A DNA stretch of 12,017 nucleotides from assembly GCA_034696485.1 (NCBI GenBank), contig JAQIWT010001188.1, positions 1-12,017 of the forward strand, given 5' to 3'. The translations under genes were made by a program, and so were the position numbers. The notes below the pieces were generated by a model. It worked only from the letters and a program-made list of their open reading frames with translations. It did not search any database and had not been told where the DNA came from. Below are positions 1-9,101 of this stretch, one piece after another; the first letter of the stretch is position 1; every line of letters begins with the position of its first letter. The DNA comes from Isohypsibius dastychi. Taxonomy: Eukaryota > Tardigrada > Eutardigrada > Parachela > Isohypsibiidae.

Positions 1-1286
1 TGTGTTTCTCCGTAACCGCTTGTTACGCAAGATTCGCCTTGAACTGGTTCTCTATTTTCCAAGCAGATAGCACAGGTGCACTTTGCGTTCAGGTCAATGT
101 CTTTGGAAAGTATCAAGACCGCAACGTCGTTATTGTTCGAAGCTCCGTTATAGTCGGGGTGAACCGTTGCTGTTTTCACTGTAAACGACTGGCCACATTT
201 TGATGCTAGCAGTGTCTTGTCAGTTCTGGTGGAGTAGCTGAGAACTCCGGTTTCCACTTTAACATCCGAAGCAGGAACAGTTTTCTTGCTGAAACATAGA
301 ATACATATCTGTGGTGTGAATACTGAACTATAGTGAATGTTGTTGAGTTTGACAATACCACAGCTCAGTTTTCAGTTCACTACTGGTGAGACCAAAGTCA
401 AGGATTCTTCTTCGCGAAGACTATGAATTGCACAGTGTTGAACTAACTTTTCATCCTTTAAACAATGAGCAGCTGTGACGATGGTCCTTGGTCCGACAAT
501 AGAGCCGCCACACCAAAAAGAGCTTCTAACTTTAATCATGACCTGAAAAAGCGAAGAGGTAATGCTGTACAATCACAAATGCTGCATTTCCTGATTGGTT
601 CTTACTTGCCAGCAGAGCTGTCCTCCAGAAAAATCCGTGATGTTTGTTCCCCCAATAATTCTGTTCAGTAGTCCAAGTCCCCGTTTCAACCGGCGATATG
701 GCTTAGGTCGGTAGTCTCTGAGCCTGACTTGGCCACGCGAGTTTATATGGTTAGCTGGATTCATCATCGCATTTGGAGGCATTCGTCTTGGGTCATAGTA
801 GCGATTGGGCATCGGTCCTTGATAGTACGGTCCCTGGTAAGGCGGAAACAGTTGCTGGCCCGAACTACCATTGGCCGTCGAATCGCTTGTCGACCCACTG
901 ATTGGAGTGGTGCTCTCGGCATTTTCGTCCGCTGCCTCCTCCTCTACGGGTTCCACATACCGCGATCTGTCTTTTCCGCCTGAAAAGACCAGATATGAAT
1001 TGTGTATATCGGAGGTTGGGACAAAAGATTCGTGCTTCATTTCAACAAAGCATTAACCTGAACGAACAGCAGGTGGCTTGGTGGTTTCGTTTACGGGCAC
1101 AGATCGCGCCATGGATGCCGAACAGAACTGGTCGGAGTGGATGCATTGTTCAGCTAATTTCATCGGGTCATCCTGGATCTTTTGTATTCCACAGAGGCCG
1201 CATTCTGCTCCAAGGCAAGATGACTGCCCTAACACGTTCTGCGAACATTTTATCAGAATCACAAGAACGACTAGCATGTAGTGCAT
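1..1286 (-). CDS. Secreted trypsin-like (S1) serine protease with long pro-region, 3' part missing
   Basis: Four exons are visible: 1058-1286, 606-979, 448-542 and 1-288 (running off the window). The introns (980-1057, 543-605, 289-447) have GT/AG ends and matching phases 1, 0 and 2. ATG at 1286 is chosen because an in-frame TGA lies upstream and a hydrophobic signal peptide follows (residues 1-20). A short Cys-bearing stretch (about 24-55), an acidic Ser/Thr linker and a Pro/Tyr/Gly-rich basic segment lead to a furin-like RLKR (173-176) and the activation site NR|IIGG (185-187). The catalytic domain shows WQV, CGGSI, His227 in TAAHC and Asp287 in NNDVAVL, then SGYGET. The catalytic Ser and the residue that sets specificity lie outside the window, so trypsin-like cleavage is not proven. 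In this family the zymogen is activated by cleavage before IIGG. The pro-region resembles no domain I recognise (it is not a clear clip domain). An inactive homologue remains possible. Confidence 0.9.
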
Positions 1287-1797
1287 GTCAGCGAGTGAAG
1301 CAAGTCCAGAGTAATTCCACACATGTCATCATGGAGAAGCTTCATCGTAATAATTGAATAACTGTGTTATGAAGCTGTTTTTTTGAGGGGCAGTAATCTC
1401 CTCGGCTGTTTAGAAGCAGAGAAGATCGTCAGGTCTGATAATCTTCATGAAATGTGTAACACTTGCTCTACGCTACAGGGAAAAAACTGTAAGATTCACC
1501 AAGCGTTCGATTAGAACTGATAAGCTCAGAGCAAGTTCTCTTGCCCCACGGGTTGCCTAACATATGTCGGATTTCATATACAGGTAGGTAGCTCATGTTC
1601 ACATCCGAACCATTCGAGAAAATTGGATGTATTTTCCAAGTTACATGTTCTCTTTTGTTTCGATAACGTTTACAGTGCTTCGTCACTCAATTTCTAATAG
1701 TGAATTGATGGACGGTTGGTAAGTAAAAAAGGCCTACGTATCAAAAGTTCAACGAATTGAATTAAATAACTTTTATCGAAATGTTTCAAAAGAGAGG
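1287..1797. other. Intergenic gap between the protease and chitin-binding genes
   Basis: This is the 5' side of the protease gene and the 3' side of the chitin-binding gene, which lie head to tail on the minus strand. I see no convincing gene, TATA box or AATAAA. A minus-strand open frame at 1468-1686 has no splice partner and no protein-like features, so it was not called. Confidence 0.5.
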
Positions 1798-2619
1798 TCA
1801 GCCTTTCTTGGATTCTTTCTTCCAAGATTTGTTCTTCCAGTCCCACTGATCAGTTTTGACAGCTTTGGTCTGCTCGACAATCTGCAAGACATCATCAAAC
1901 AGATTTTCGCCGTCAGCTTCCAATCGGCTATTGGCGTAGTTCTCAAATTGCTTGGATTTGCTGCAGTCGACATTGTAGAACCAATCGCAAAGCAGCGTTA
2001 TCTGGTTGAAGACCTGGAACAAAAAAAAAAAAAATTTGCCTGTTTTTTGAAGTGAAATGGAATGATTTGGAGGAGATATATTTTCAGATCGAAAAATCAC
2101 AGCAATGCGTCACGCGTTTCTACAACAAACGTTGACCTTACGTTTTTGGCGGGGCATAAGAACTTGAAAACGTTTCCTTCTGAATCGCAGCGATAAAACA
2201 CTTGGCACCGGCTGGGCTCCTCGACATCAGCGTAAAATCCGCTTTGCGCGTAATCCTTGCAGTCGACTTCTTTCTCGGGAATTTCAGTCAGGTCGGGATA
2301 ATCCACACCAGGCACTGCTTTGAGCAGCAAAGAAGTAATCTCAGCTTGGCTTATGTCCTTGCCACGCAGAAGCTTGAGCGCATCGAAAACCAGCGGATTC
2401 TGAGGGGCACGTTTTTCGCGAATCTGTGAAAGCGCTCCATTAGTGAACCGGGAAGGACAGGAAATTACTTCGACGAAAAATCAATTATCAGGATTTAATT
2501 TCAAACTCAGCAATCGTTTCGTCTTTATTCTAACAATTAAAACAGACAGATTATGACGTTACCATCTCAGCGGCGCAAGTGGAGAGTATGACCAAAATGC
2601 AGAATATTTGTCCTTGCAT
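1798..2619 (-). CDS. Secreted single-domain chitin-binding type-2 (peritrophin-A/CBM14) protein
   Basis: Three exons, 2563-2619, 2142-2423 and 1798-2013, are joined in phase 0 across GT/AG introns of 139 and 128 nt. The last intron has a 14-base T run before its acceptor. The product is 184 residues. Residues 1-18 form a signal peptide. REKR (21-24) right after it is a furin-type motif. A Leu-rich pre-domain leads into VPGVDYP and one chitin-binding type-2 domain with its six cysteines at 74, 92, 98, 109, 122 and 130, including GFYADVE, CQVFYRC, FLCP and CDWFYNVDC. In arthropod-type animals such proteins bind chitin fibres in cuticle or gut lining. The tail (about 160-184) is rich in Lys and Trp, which is unusual and may help matrix binding (inference). 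The family is near certain. The first exon rests on a perfect signal peptide plus matching splice phase. Confidence 0.9.
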
Positions 2620-3164
2620 TCCTGTGTGGTCGAAAAAAATCGAGTGGAGATGAAAACTGACTTTTACACGAAATCGAAATGGTCAGTGTTTTGCTGGGAT
2701 TTCGAAATGTACTAATTTTAATGGTGGAAAGCTCACAATAGCGATCGATCTTTATCAAAGCGAGCCTATAATAGAGTAACAAATCACTGTGGCTAACTCA
2801 TTTCAGATTTTGTAATTGGAAACAAGATCAGTGATCACGTAGAGTCATTAAAATATCTGTCATTTGCAGCCGGTTTATTAAAAGCACCGGCTAAAATCAT
2901 CATGCTGAGTGACAGTAATTGCCGTGATCGAACTTTAATTTCGTAGCAATAAAGCTCATTGATAGGAAATCACACTTGTTTCTTAGCTTTACAGTTAATG
3001 TTAATGGAGTTGATCACCGACCAGCCACAGCAGACTTATCAGAGTGAAGAACAAACGTATCAGCTGATTGGCAAGCCTGAAGATAAATAGTCGTTATATA
3101 TCACATCAAATACGCTGAGAAGTTCGCGATTTTCATTTTCTTTACCAAAGTAAATCTCGAGCGT
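2620..3164. other. Gap between chitin-binding gene and foldback element
   Basis: AT-rich sequence that contains the presumed promoter of the chitin-binding gene on the minus strand. The only core-promoter candidate is a weak TATA-like TGTAAAAG at 2668-2661, about 45 nt before the ATG. A short inverted pair AGCCGG/CCGGCT flanks an AT-rich loop near 2869-2894. I searched the minus strand by eye for a downstream exon completing the Mutator-like transposase and saw none. Confidence 0.4.
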
Positions 3165-3471
3165 AAATTCATCAGTTATGAGTTTCTTGTCATTATGTTT
3201 TGTACTCATTACAGCACGAGGAGCATTTTGTTTGCTGGTACCGAGTTTGTACGACCCATAGATAAGGAGGTGTGAAACCACACAAAAAGTTCTTGAGCGG
3301 AGCGGGCCGCTTTGCGTGACTTGACTCGACCCGCTTCGCTTGAGAACCTTATGTGAAGTTTTATAACTTCTGAACTTTCGGTCCGACGAATTCGGTCCAA
3401 GCAAACAAAATGATCCTCGTGCTATACTGAGTACAAAACACAATGGCAAGGTACTCATATCTGTTGAATTT
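3165..3471. repeat. Imperfect 307-bp palindrome (foldback or MITE-like element)
   Basis: The reverse complement of the right half matches the left half along its length. The arms are about 3165-3306 and 3330-3471, with a loop of about 23 nt, and the outer and inner arm pairs share one centre near 3318. By hand count 73 of the first 86 outer positions agree. The inner segment around GCGGAGCGGG / CCCGCTTCGC pairs again. Similarity stops sharply outside both ends. I see no obvious target-site duplication. This looks like an aged foldback or MITE-type insertion, or two inverted copies of a roughly 142-bp repeat. A reading frame across it (3060-3458, minus) is taken as a by-product of the repeat. 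Confidence 0.8.
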
Positions 3472-3540
3472 CAGTGATAATTCTCGCAAAATGTAAAATT
3501 ATTGTGAGAACATCCAAACGTTAATATTTAAAACTAAATC

Positions 3541-4393
3541 TTACCAAATATTATGTTCTGTAGCAAGTTTGACGCCAATGACGGAAAATCCGTTTGCTTC
3601 CATAGCGCCAGATGACTCATCCCAGTTTTTTTGACATTCGTGGTCAGGAGCGGCATCTTTCGCATACATCTTGCAAATATGACAAATTTTGGAAAATATT
3701 GTGGTAGCGACGACTTTTCGGGTTTTGCTGTGCAGACAAACGACAACGCCGAAATTTGCATTATGCCCATATCGCTTTGACCAGGTGCCGTCCATTTCGA
3801 CAGTCCATTCATAACCACTTTCTTCAATAATTTTGTCCATTGCGGCTTTCCGGCTCGAATCGGCCAGCTCGCGCATCGCCTGCTGAATTTTGTCCCTAAT
3901 CGCACGATATGCCGGTTCTCCGATCGTACCACTTCCGATTCCCGAGAATGTTTCGTTGATATCATCCAGTTTCTCGCCTTTGAGCATCGCGTTGGCAATA
4001 ACAGCTACATTGGCGTGATACGGACTTCGATTCGATGCAAGATTCCCAGTTGGGGACGAAGTGGTCAGTTGCCGACTGTGGCCATTGTGGCAATAAACTT
4101 CTATGGTCTTTGCGAACCCTGATTTGGAGATTTCCCTTAGACGAAGTTTTGCTTCACATTTTGCTTTTCCAGACAAGATTCTTTCGCCACAAAAACGATC
4201 CCGTAAAAGTTCACCCAGAAAATTTCCGTCAACGAGAATCGATCCTGTAATAAAATAAATTTGTTTCATTTTTTCATTGAGTATCTTTCCATGCGTAGAA
4301 GTTCATGATAAATGGTTCTGAAAATTTGATAGACGCTTTACCTGTGCTTGATAACTGTTTCCGTTGGTTTTTGGTGTTCTGTCGGTCACTCAT
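3541..4393 (-). CDS. Mutator-like transposase-domain protein, C-terminally truncated
   Basis: Two exons, 4342-4393 and 3541-4244, join across a 97-nt intron (GTAAAG to TTACAG) in phase 1, giving about 251 residues ending at TAA 3543-3541. The order of motifs matches the Mutator-like transposase domain found in many animal transposons: VEMDGTWSKR with the first catalytic-type Asp, GVVVCLHSKTRKV, a Cys cluster CHICKMY, a His-Cys pair DHEC, and the signature SSGAMEA followed by a helix ending EHNIW. In complete relatives a GDGDS-like segment follows with the next acidic residues, and it is absent here. The last codons also contain a good donor (G|GTAAGA at 3544-3543), so the protein could continue through an exon I cannot find. 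The frame is intact with no internal stops. It may be a young truncated transposon copy, a domesticated fragment, or a longer gene interrupted near the foldback. The start codon is the likeliest of several in-frame ATGs. Confidence 0.75.
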
Positions 4394-4757
4394 GACTTTT
4401 GCCGGAAGCAGAAATTGTAATCCAAAACAGTGGTGTTTAGCGATGATGAAAGAATCAAGTACGAAAAAAGATCTCTGGCGTGGAAATGAACGAAGATGAA
4501 GAAATGCAGGAAGCTTGTTTTGCATGAATTCTATTGTGTGTTCCCAACGGTGGAAAGTGTTATTTCTTGCGGCGCTGTGTCTTATTGTTTTATAGTTGTC
4601 AGATGAGCGCTAGTTAGCTCATCAATTGCGGCCGCATCCACGTGTCCACTTGTTTGCTCGCATTCCATGGTGAGCGAAAAGAGACAGTGAGTTGGATGCT
4701 TTTCGACTGACCGCTCCATAAGTCACATCATTCAATTTAATTTTTCCATTCAACAGA
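4394..4757. other. Gap between transposase fragment and Gly/Arg peptide gene
   Basis: No gene is seen. An inverted repeat GATGAGC/GCTCATC (4602-4608, 4617-4623) and a NotI-type GCGGCCGC follow one another here. I looked for terminal inverted repeats of a Mutator-like element and did not recognise any. Confidence 0.4.
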
Positions 4758-4763
4758 TTTTAT
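4758..4763 (-). terminator. AATAAA poly(A) signal of the Gly/Arg peptide gene
   Basis: Read on the minus strand this is a canonical AATAAA, about 140 nt beyond the stop codon at 4902. It fits a compact 3' untranslated region. Confidence 0.55.
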
Positions 4764-4901
4764 TTTGTTAACCGAAGTTACACCTAACGGCAGGTTTAAG
4801 AAATGGTCTATCAAATGAACTTCGATTCGGAATTTAATTATTTTCCGATATTAGTTCATGGGTCCTGCCTTAAAAGGCTGGCAGATTTTGTCTCCAAACT
4901 T

Positions 4902-5132
4902 TCATCCGCCCGATCCTCTACCACCTGGTCCGCGTCCTCCTCCCATTGCTCCTGCCTGACGACGTCCGTTTCCACGACCACCTCGTCCGTGTCTGGCTTG
5001 CACCATGCCTAAAATTCAAGACATTCACTGCCCTCTTGTTTTCGGAGAACATTCAACATGCGTACCGGGCTGAGTGGAGATGACCGCAATAAAAGCCACG
5101 ATGACCGCCAGAATAAACACTGAAAGTTTCAT
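4902..5132 (-). CDS. Small secreted Gly/Arg-rich peptide (57 aa)
   Basis: Two small exons, 5066-5132 and 4902-5008, are joined across a 57-nt intron (GTACGC to TTTTAG) in phase 1. The first exon encodes a textbook signal peptide starting MKLSVFILAVIVAF and ending near STQP. The second encodes a 34-residue mature part made mostly of Gly and Arg (RGGRGNGRR, GGGRGPGGRG), with no Cys and no acidic residue, ending at TGA. A TATA box about 55 nt upstream of the ATG and an AATAAA downstream support a real gene. The strongly basic, Gly-rich mature peptide resembles the make-up of glycine-rich antimicrobial or cuticle peptides, but I recognise no named family. The function is open. The plus-strand reading frame over the same bases (4803-5012) is antisense shadow. 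Confidence 0.8.
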
Positions 5133-5184
5133 GATATAAATATTAGGAAGTGAATTTGTGGGTCCGGTGTACAGTGACGTGAAG

Positions 5185-5192
5185 CTTTTATA
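5185..5192 (-). promoter_or_regulatory. TATA box of the Gly/Arg peptide gene
   Basis: A perfect TATAAAAG on the minus strand, 53 nt before the ATG at 5132. With the usual 30-nt spacing, transcription would start near 5162, giving a leader of about 30 nt. Such a strong box is typical of inducible or tissue-specific genes. Confidence 0.75.
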
Positions 5193-6182
5193 CCGGTGGC
5201 CTGGTTCGAGTCTTCAAGCTGCTTTGCAATGATTGCGCATTTTTGAAGTTTAATTCATTCTTGTTTGGTCATTTGATGACGAGATGAGAATGAGATTTCT
5301 GAGAACTATTTTGAGTTTCATTCATACCGACAGAACCTCTGGTAGACTGATGCGTCCTCAAAACTGCAGATCAAACTGTTCGTCAGGTTATAATTAGTTA
5401 TTTGCCTTCGAAGAATGGAAAAGGTCACCTTCACGCCGTTGCTTTGTTTTTGGCCTTGCGCCTGACCAAACTCTTTCAACTCGTAATCTATTCATCACCC
5501 CTTTCTTATTCTAATCACGTTCTTGAACACCAGTTTCTTTCTGTCCTGGAACCTGTTCCAGCACATGTGCATCAATGCGAAAGTAGATATCTACTTTTAA
5601 AAGCGATGGCAGTAATTGTGATCCCGAAGAATTTATAATCTCACTAGGCTAATACCGACAGCTAAAGATGGTTCCCAAACTTCTTGTACTGTAGCCTGTT
5701 AAATCATACAGAAATTTATGATCATATGCCATACCTCTTGAGAAGGCATGAATCCATGTTACCAATGCCTGGCTTATTTCTGAACATAATGGCCACATCT
5801 AAAGTACATTCCAAACTGGTCAGTTTATCTCATAAATGACCACCGGCAAATAAAAAATTTCATTTGGTCCAATACAATCGTGTCCACGGTGTTTGATCTA
5901 CTAGGCCATCTCATGCAACCACAGAGTTGCAGTTCCGGCTAGTAAACGGTACCATCAGAAGCGCATTCAGTCGAGCTAAGCAGTCTCATCAGTGAGTCAA
6001 AATCGATAAAATAACGCAGCGAGGAGAATGTAAACAAATCAAACCAAAATAAAACAGCGTAACACTGTCGCTCTGCGTACAATCTCGTGGTTCACAGTCG
6101 AAAATTGAAATTGTACATAAATTTCACATACTGTAAACGCTTCTATTCGTCACTACCTCATTCTGTCCCGAGAGCATAAGCC
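5193..6182. other. Divergent intergenic region between Gly/Arg peptide gene and DNAJC28
   Basis: About 1 kb separating two genes that are transcribed away from each other, so it should hold both upstream control regions. A plus-strand frame at 5402-5638 lacks an ATG near its start and any domain, so it is not called. A 7-bp perfect inverted repeat, CTGGAAC-CT-GTTCCAG (5546-5561), resembles palindromic transcription-factor sites. No repeat or RNA gene was recognised. Confidence 0.4.
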
Positions 6183-7577
6183 ATGTTTGGTAGGGTAGCG
6201 AGATTTCGTTTGTGCGCTAACTGTGGACATCGTCATGAATCATCGCGATTCCAACCAAAGCAAACGGAATTTTCCAGGGAGAATGCTGCTCTTATGAGAT
6301 CCTATAAGATTCTACAGGTACCACTTTAACCACCGGGTAAGATACTCGAAATAACTACAATCTTCACTTTTCTCCCTTATACTTAGGTTTCAGCAGCCAA
6401 CAGTGATGTCGAAATCCGTCAGGTAGGAAAATCATCGTTTGTTGTGGTTTTTTCCCCGTTCAGCTTGCACCATCTACAGCTGTCTAACTGTTCTTCAGGC
6501 ATTCATCGACTTGGCGAAATCACATCACCCCGACAGCAGTGACAAGCCAGATAACGAGAAATTCAAGTCGGTTGAAGAAGCATACCGGATTGTGATGAAA
6601 TCCCGGAAAACTGCCACCTCGAGTGCAGAGGAAATGGAGGAGAGCATTGAGCGAGATATTCGACACACCGCACCTCAACATCGACAGTTTCTTTCCAACG
6701 AGGGAATCGGATACGGAACGATTAGCCAACGTCAAAAACAATACCAGCAGGTAGGATAACCTTGAAAGGTCACCGAGCCGAAAAATCGATTTTATGTGGA
6801 TTTTTGTTTTAGTTTCGCCTGGATCGCGCGAATGAGTCAGCGTTTCAGTATCGACTAGAAAAACTAACGGCCTACACGGAAGATGCTCTGGTGTCTTTGG
6901 ACAAGCAAGCAACTAGGAGGTCCAAGACTCAGAACGCTATCGAGAGAGTCGTTGAGGATCTTATTCAGGAATCGATGAGTAAAGGAGAGTTTAGTAATTT
7001 GCGTGGAATGGGGAAGCCTCTGGATCAGTCGGACACGAATCCATATGTCGACTCTATGACAAATAAAATCAACAAAATTCTGATTAACAATGGTGAGGTT
7101 TCGTATTCCGCTTTAAAGCTGCGGTTTTGAGAATGCCTTTTTTGACCAGGTTTCGTACCGGAATGGGCGCAACTGGGAAAAGAAATCGAGACGTTGAAGA
7201 TCAGCTTGAAGGAGCGGATGATCGATCAAAGGTCACGTTTTGATGAAGATATTTTGGATGAGCAGAAACTTGAGTGGGAGCGGTTTCTGGAGAGTCAGGC
7301 TGAACACATCACTGAAATCAATGGTAAAATACACAAGTTTAATTTTGTGGTGCCAACGATCCAGCAGCAACTTGCGCCACTTCGGATTGAGATACTGGCG
7401 AAGAAAGTCTGTGATGGGAACGAGTGGAGGGAAATTAAAGCTAGCCAAAAATTAAAGGAGCAAGTGAAGATGAAAGCCGCTGATGAAAGACGGCGCGATG
7501 AAGATTTGTTTTTGAAGTTGTCCTTGTTCCTTAAATCCATTTTTGTTGATAAATCGTTTTTGCGGTTTTTCAAGTGA
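6183..7577 (+). CDS. DNAJC28: DnaJ homolog subfamily C member 28 (J domain + DUF1992)
   Basis: Five exons, 6183-6317, 6387-6422, 6499-6750, 6813-7092 and 7150-7577, with introns of 57 to 76 nt, GT/AG ends and consistent phases (0, 0, 0, 1). The protein is 376 residues, close to the vertebrate length of about 390. An in-frame TAA lies 6 nt upstream of the ATG. The N-terminus is Arg-rich, as in mitochondrial presequences. A short J domain spans about 40-92 with HPD at 67-69. The family hallmark DUF1992 spans about 178-250: NAIERVVEDLIQESM, KGEFSNLRGMGKPL and NPYVDSMTNKINKIL, then INNGFVPEW, whose Gly codon is split by the last intron. The rest is charged and helical. J proteins stimulate Hsp70 ATPase. 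The precise client of DNAJC28 is not settled, and mitochondrial or Golgi roles have been proposed. The assignment is firm. Confidence 0.95.
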
Positions 7578-7698
7578 GCGTTGCGACTCCTTGTGAATCC
7601 CAGGCAGTGCGAGGTATGATCTGTTCTGTTTTTGCAACGTTTCTTTCTGGCAACAGCAATATTCTGAGGTGCCCCTCATCAGCGCTAATGGAAACCAG

Positions 7699-7704
7699 AA
7701 TAAA
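7699..7704 (+). terminator. AATAAA poly(A) signal of DNAJC28
   Basis: Canonical AATAAA 122 nt after the TGA of DNAJC28, followed by T/GT-rich sequence as expected for a cleavage region. Confidence 0.65.
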
Positions 7705-8799
7705 TGCTTCTTCCTGTTTAGTCATTCACGGTGTTGAACCTGTTTGGGACTGATCAAGCGTGTCACTTACGGGAAGCGCGATTTTTAAATATGCGAGAAG
7801 ACAACCGAGACATAAATATTGTTTGGCACCCGGATGGGGTTCGTTATAATTGTTCAAGGTCACCGGATATAATTTGGTAATAGGAGCAGCATCCGAATGG
7901 AAGTAATTTGTGCAATCGAAGGATGACTGAATTTAATTGCATGATTGAATGGACACCCGACATTCAAGCCGAGAGCACGGAATGGTGTCTTTTTTTCCGT
8001 CACTCACATACCGACTCAGCTTGAGGTGCCCTTCCCGGAAAAATAAACGGTGCGGACTGCTAGATAATCAGCGTATGTTTGACGCTATTTTGGCCATTGT
8101 CTGCCTGTGTTACTCGACTTGGTGATCATCGAAATGATATGAGAATGGTCTGCATGCCGTTAAGACACTTTTTCATACACCGTCTTCAGTTTGAAGACCC
8201 TGTATGATCTCCGACATTGTATATGTTGAAGCCCAACAAAAGAGCAAACAAAATAACGTGACTCACATACAGGAACTCCCAGGTGGAGGCTAAATCTATT
8301 GGATGTGTACTCATTTCTAGCAATCAGTTAACAATTTATGATTTAGATGGCTTTTAGAGAAACTGGGAGCCAGGATCATCCCTTAGATGTACTGGGATCA
8401 TTGGGTTTTCTAAACTGGGCATCGAATTATTTCATTTTGAAAATCTCGAATCTGACCAGCAATGTGAAGCCTTTTCGAGCAACCAGCATTTGTTCTGTAA
8501 GTTAGAACTTCCTGGATAAATCTTTTAGAGTTTGCGTCATGTTCCGTTATTTACCGTGTCTCAATGTTCGAGGAAATTGTGCAAAATGTGCAGTTCATTC
8601 GCTTGCGATGTTAAAAGGATCCTGGTGCGGCACGACTAAGCACTTTATCCAGTTGACTTCCCAGAGTTCATGGGTCCCTCAGCTCCAAACGGGTTAAGCT
8701 AGCATGCTTGGACGTAAAGAATGAAATTCATTAAACAAGATTCGGCTCTTACGCGTATGCGCTCAGTGCTTTCAACCTTAATGATGTGCTGCCCCTTGA
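7705..8799. other. Intergenic stretch upstream of the pseudo-astacin gene
   Basis: About 1.1 kb with stop codons in all frames and no recognised gene. It contains a perfect TCAAGGTCA (7854-7862), the extended half-site of FTZ-F1/ERR-type orphan nuclear receptors, and a small hairpin GTCTTCA-GTT-TGAAGAC (8182-8198). Part of it should be the promoter of the downstream plus-strand gene, but no TATA box is evident. Confidence 0.4.
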
Positions 8800-8826
8800 G
8801 GATGCATTTGGTTTTTTTCTCGACAG

Positions 8827-9051
8827 CAAATCAAAGTCAACGTTTTGCGCGAAGGGGGAAAAAAATATGACACGTTGCCGGATGTCGAACCAGCACTTTG
8901 GTCGGGACACCCACTGACATTCACCGCGGAAGTAATTCCGTCCACCATACTGTACTTTCCGTTTTACGATCCATCAGCTGATTTGCTACGACGTGTTATC
9001 CGAGATGAAATTTGCACTGAGCTATTGATTCATCGTGGATTTGTGTTTAAG
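8827..9051 (+). CDS. Possible upstream coding exon of the pseudo-astacin gene
   Basis: A frame is open from 8800 to a stop at 9128. It begins after a strong acceptor-like tract (T-run then CTCGACAG, 8812-8826) and contains a donor-like AAG|GTGTTC at 9051/9052. Spliced in phase 0 to an acceptor at 9181-9182 (TGCCAG|AAT), it would enter the astacin frame at residue Asn28, replacing the signal peptide. The peptide has a plausible make-up (ALWSGHPLTF, YDPSADLLRRVIRDEICTEL) and faintly recalls the N-terminal part of an astacin domain, but the resemblance is weak. It could equally be chance open frame or 5' untranslated sequence. Confidence 0.25.
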
Positions 9052-9101
9052 GTGTTCATTGGCGCTGCAAAGTTGTGCATTATTGCTGAATTTCTCGAAG
9101 G

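Noticed and set aside
902-1357. Plus-strand open frame of 151 codons
   Set aside because: It lies antisense to two well-supported protease exons and has no protein features of its own.
1468-1686. Minus-strand open frame of 72 codons between two genes
   Set aside because: It has no signal peptide or family motif, and no phase-matched splice link to the protease or chitin-binding gene.
3060-3458. Minus-strand open frame of 132 codons
   Set aside because: Most of it runs through the palindrome, so the frame follows from repeat sequence. No domain is seen, and it does not resemble the missing transposase part.
4525-4600. Short plus-strand frame with a signal-peptide-like start (MNSIVCSQRW...)
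   Set aside because: It stops after 23 codons, has no donor before the stop, and is probably coincidence.
4803-5012. Plus-strand frame of 69 codons rich in Ser and Thr
   Set aside because: It is the antisense of the Gly/Arg peptide exon, whose splice sites, signal peptide, TATA box and poly(A) signal agree.
5203-5212. GGTTCGAGTC, like a tRNA B box
   Set aside because: The flanking bases do not form a T stem, there is no matching A box, and it sits next to the TATA box of a protein gene.
5546-5561. Perfect 7-bp inverted repeat CTGGAAC-CT-GTTCCAG
   Set aside because: Palindromes of this size are expected by chance in 12 kb; no second copy or promoter link was seen.
5402-5638. Plus-strand open frame of 78 codons
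   Set aside because: It starts with TTG, has no domain, signal peptide or splice partner, and its length is expected by chance.
7233-7679. Several minus-strand frames over the last DNAJC28 exon
   Set aside because: They are shadows of the confident plus-strand coding exon.
8182-8198. Small hairpin GTCTTCA-GTT-TGAAGAC
   Set aside because: The stem is only 7 bp with no terminator context in a eukaryotic intergenic region. It is too short for a microRNA precursor.
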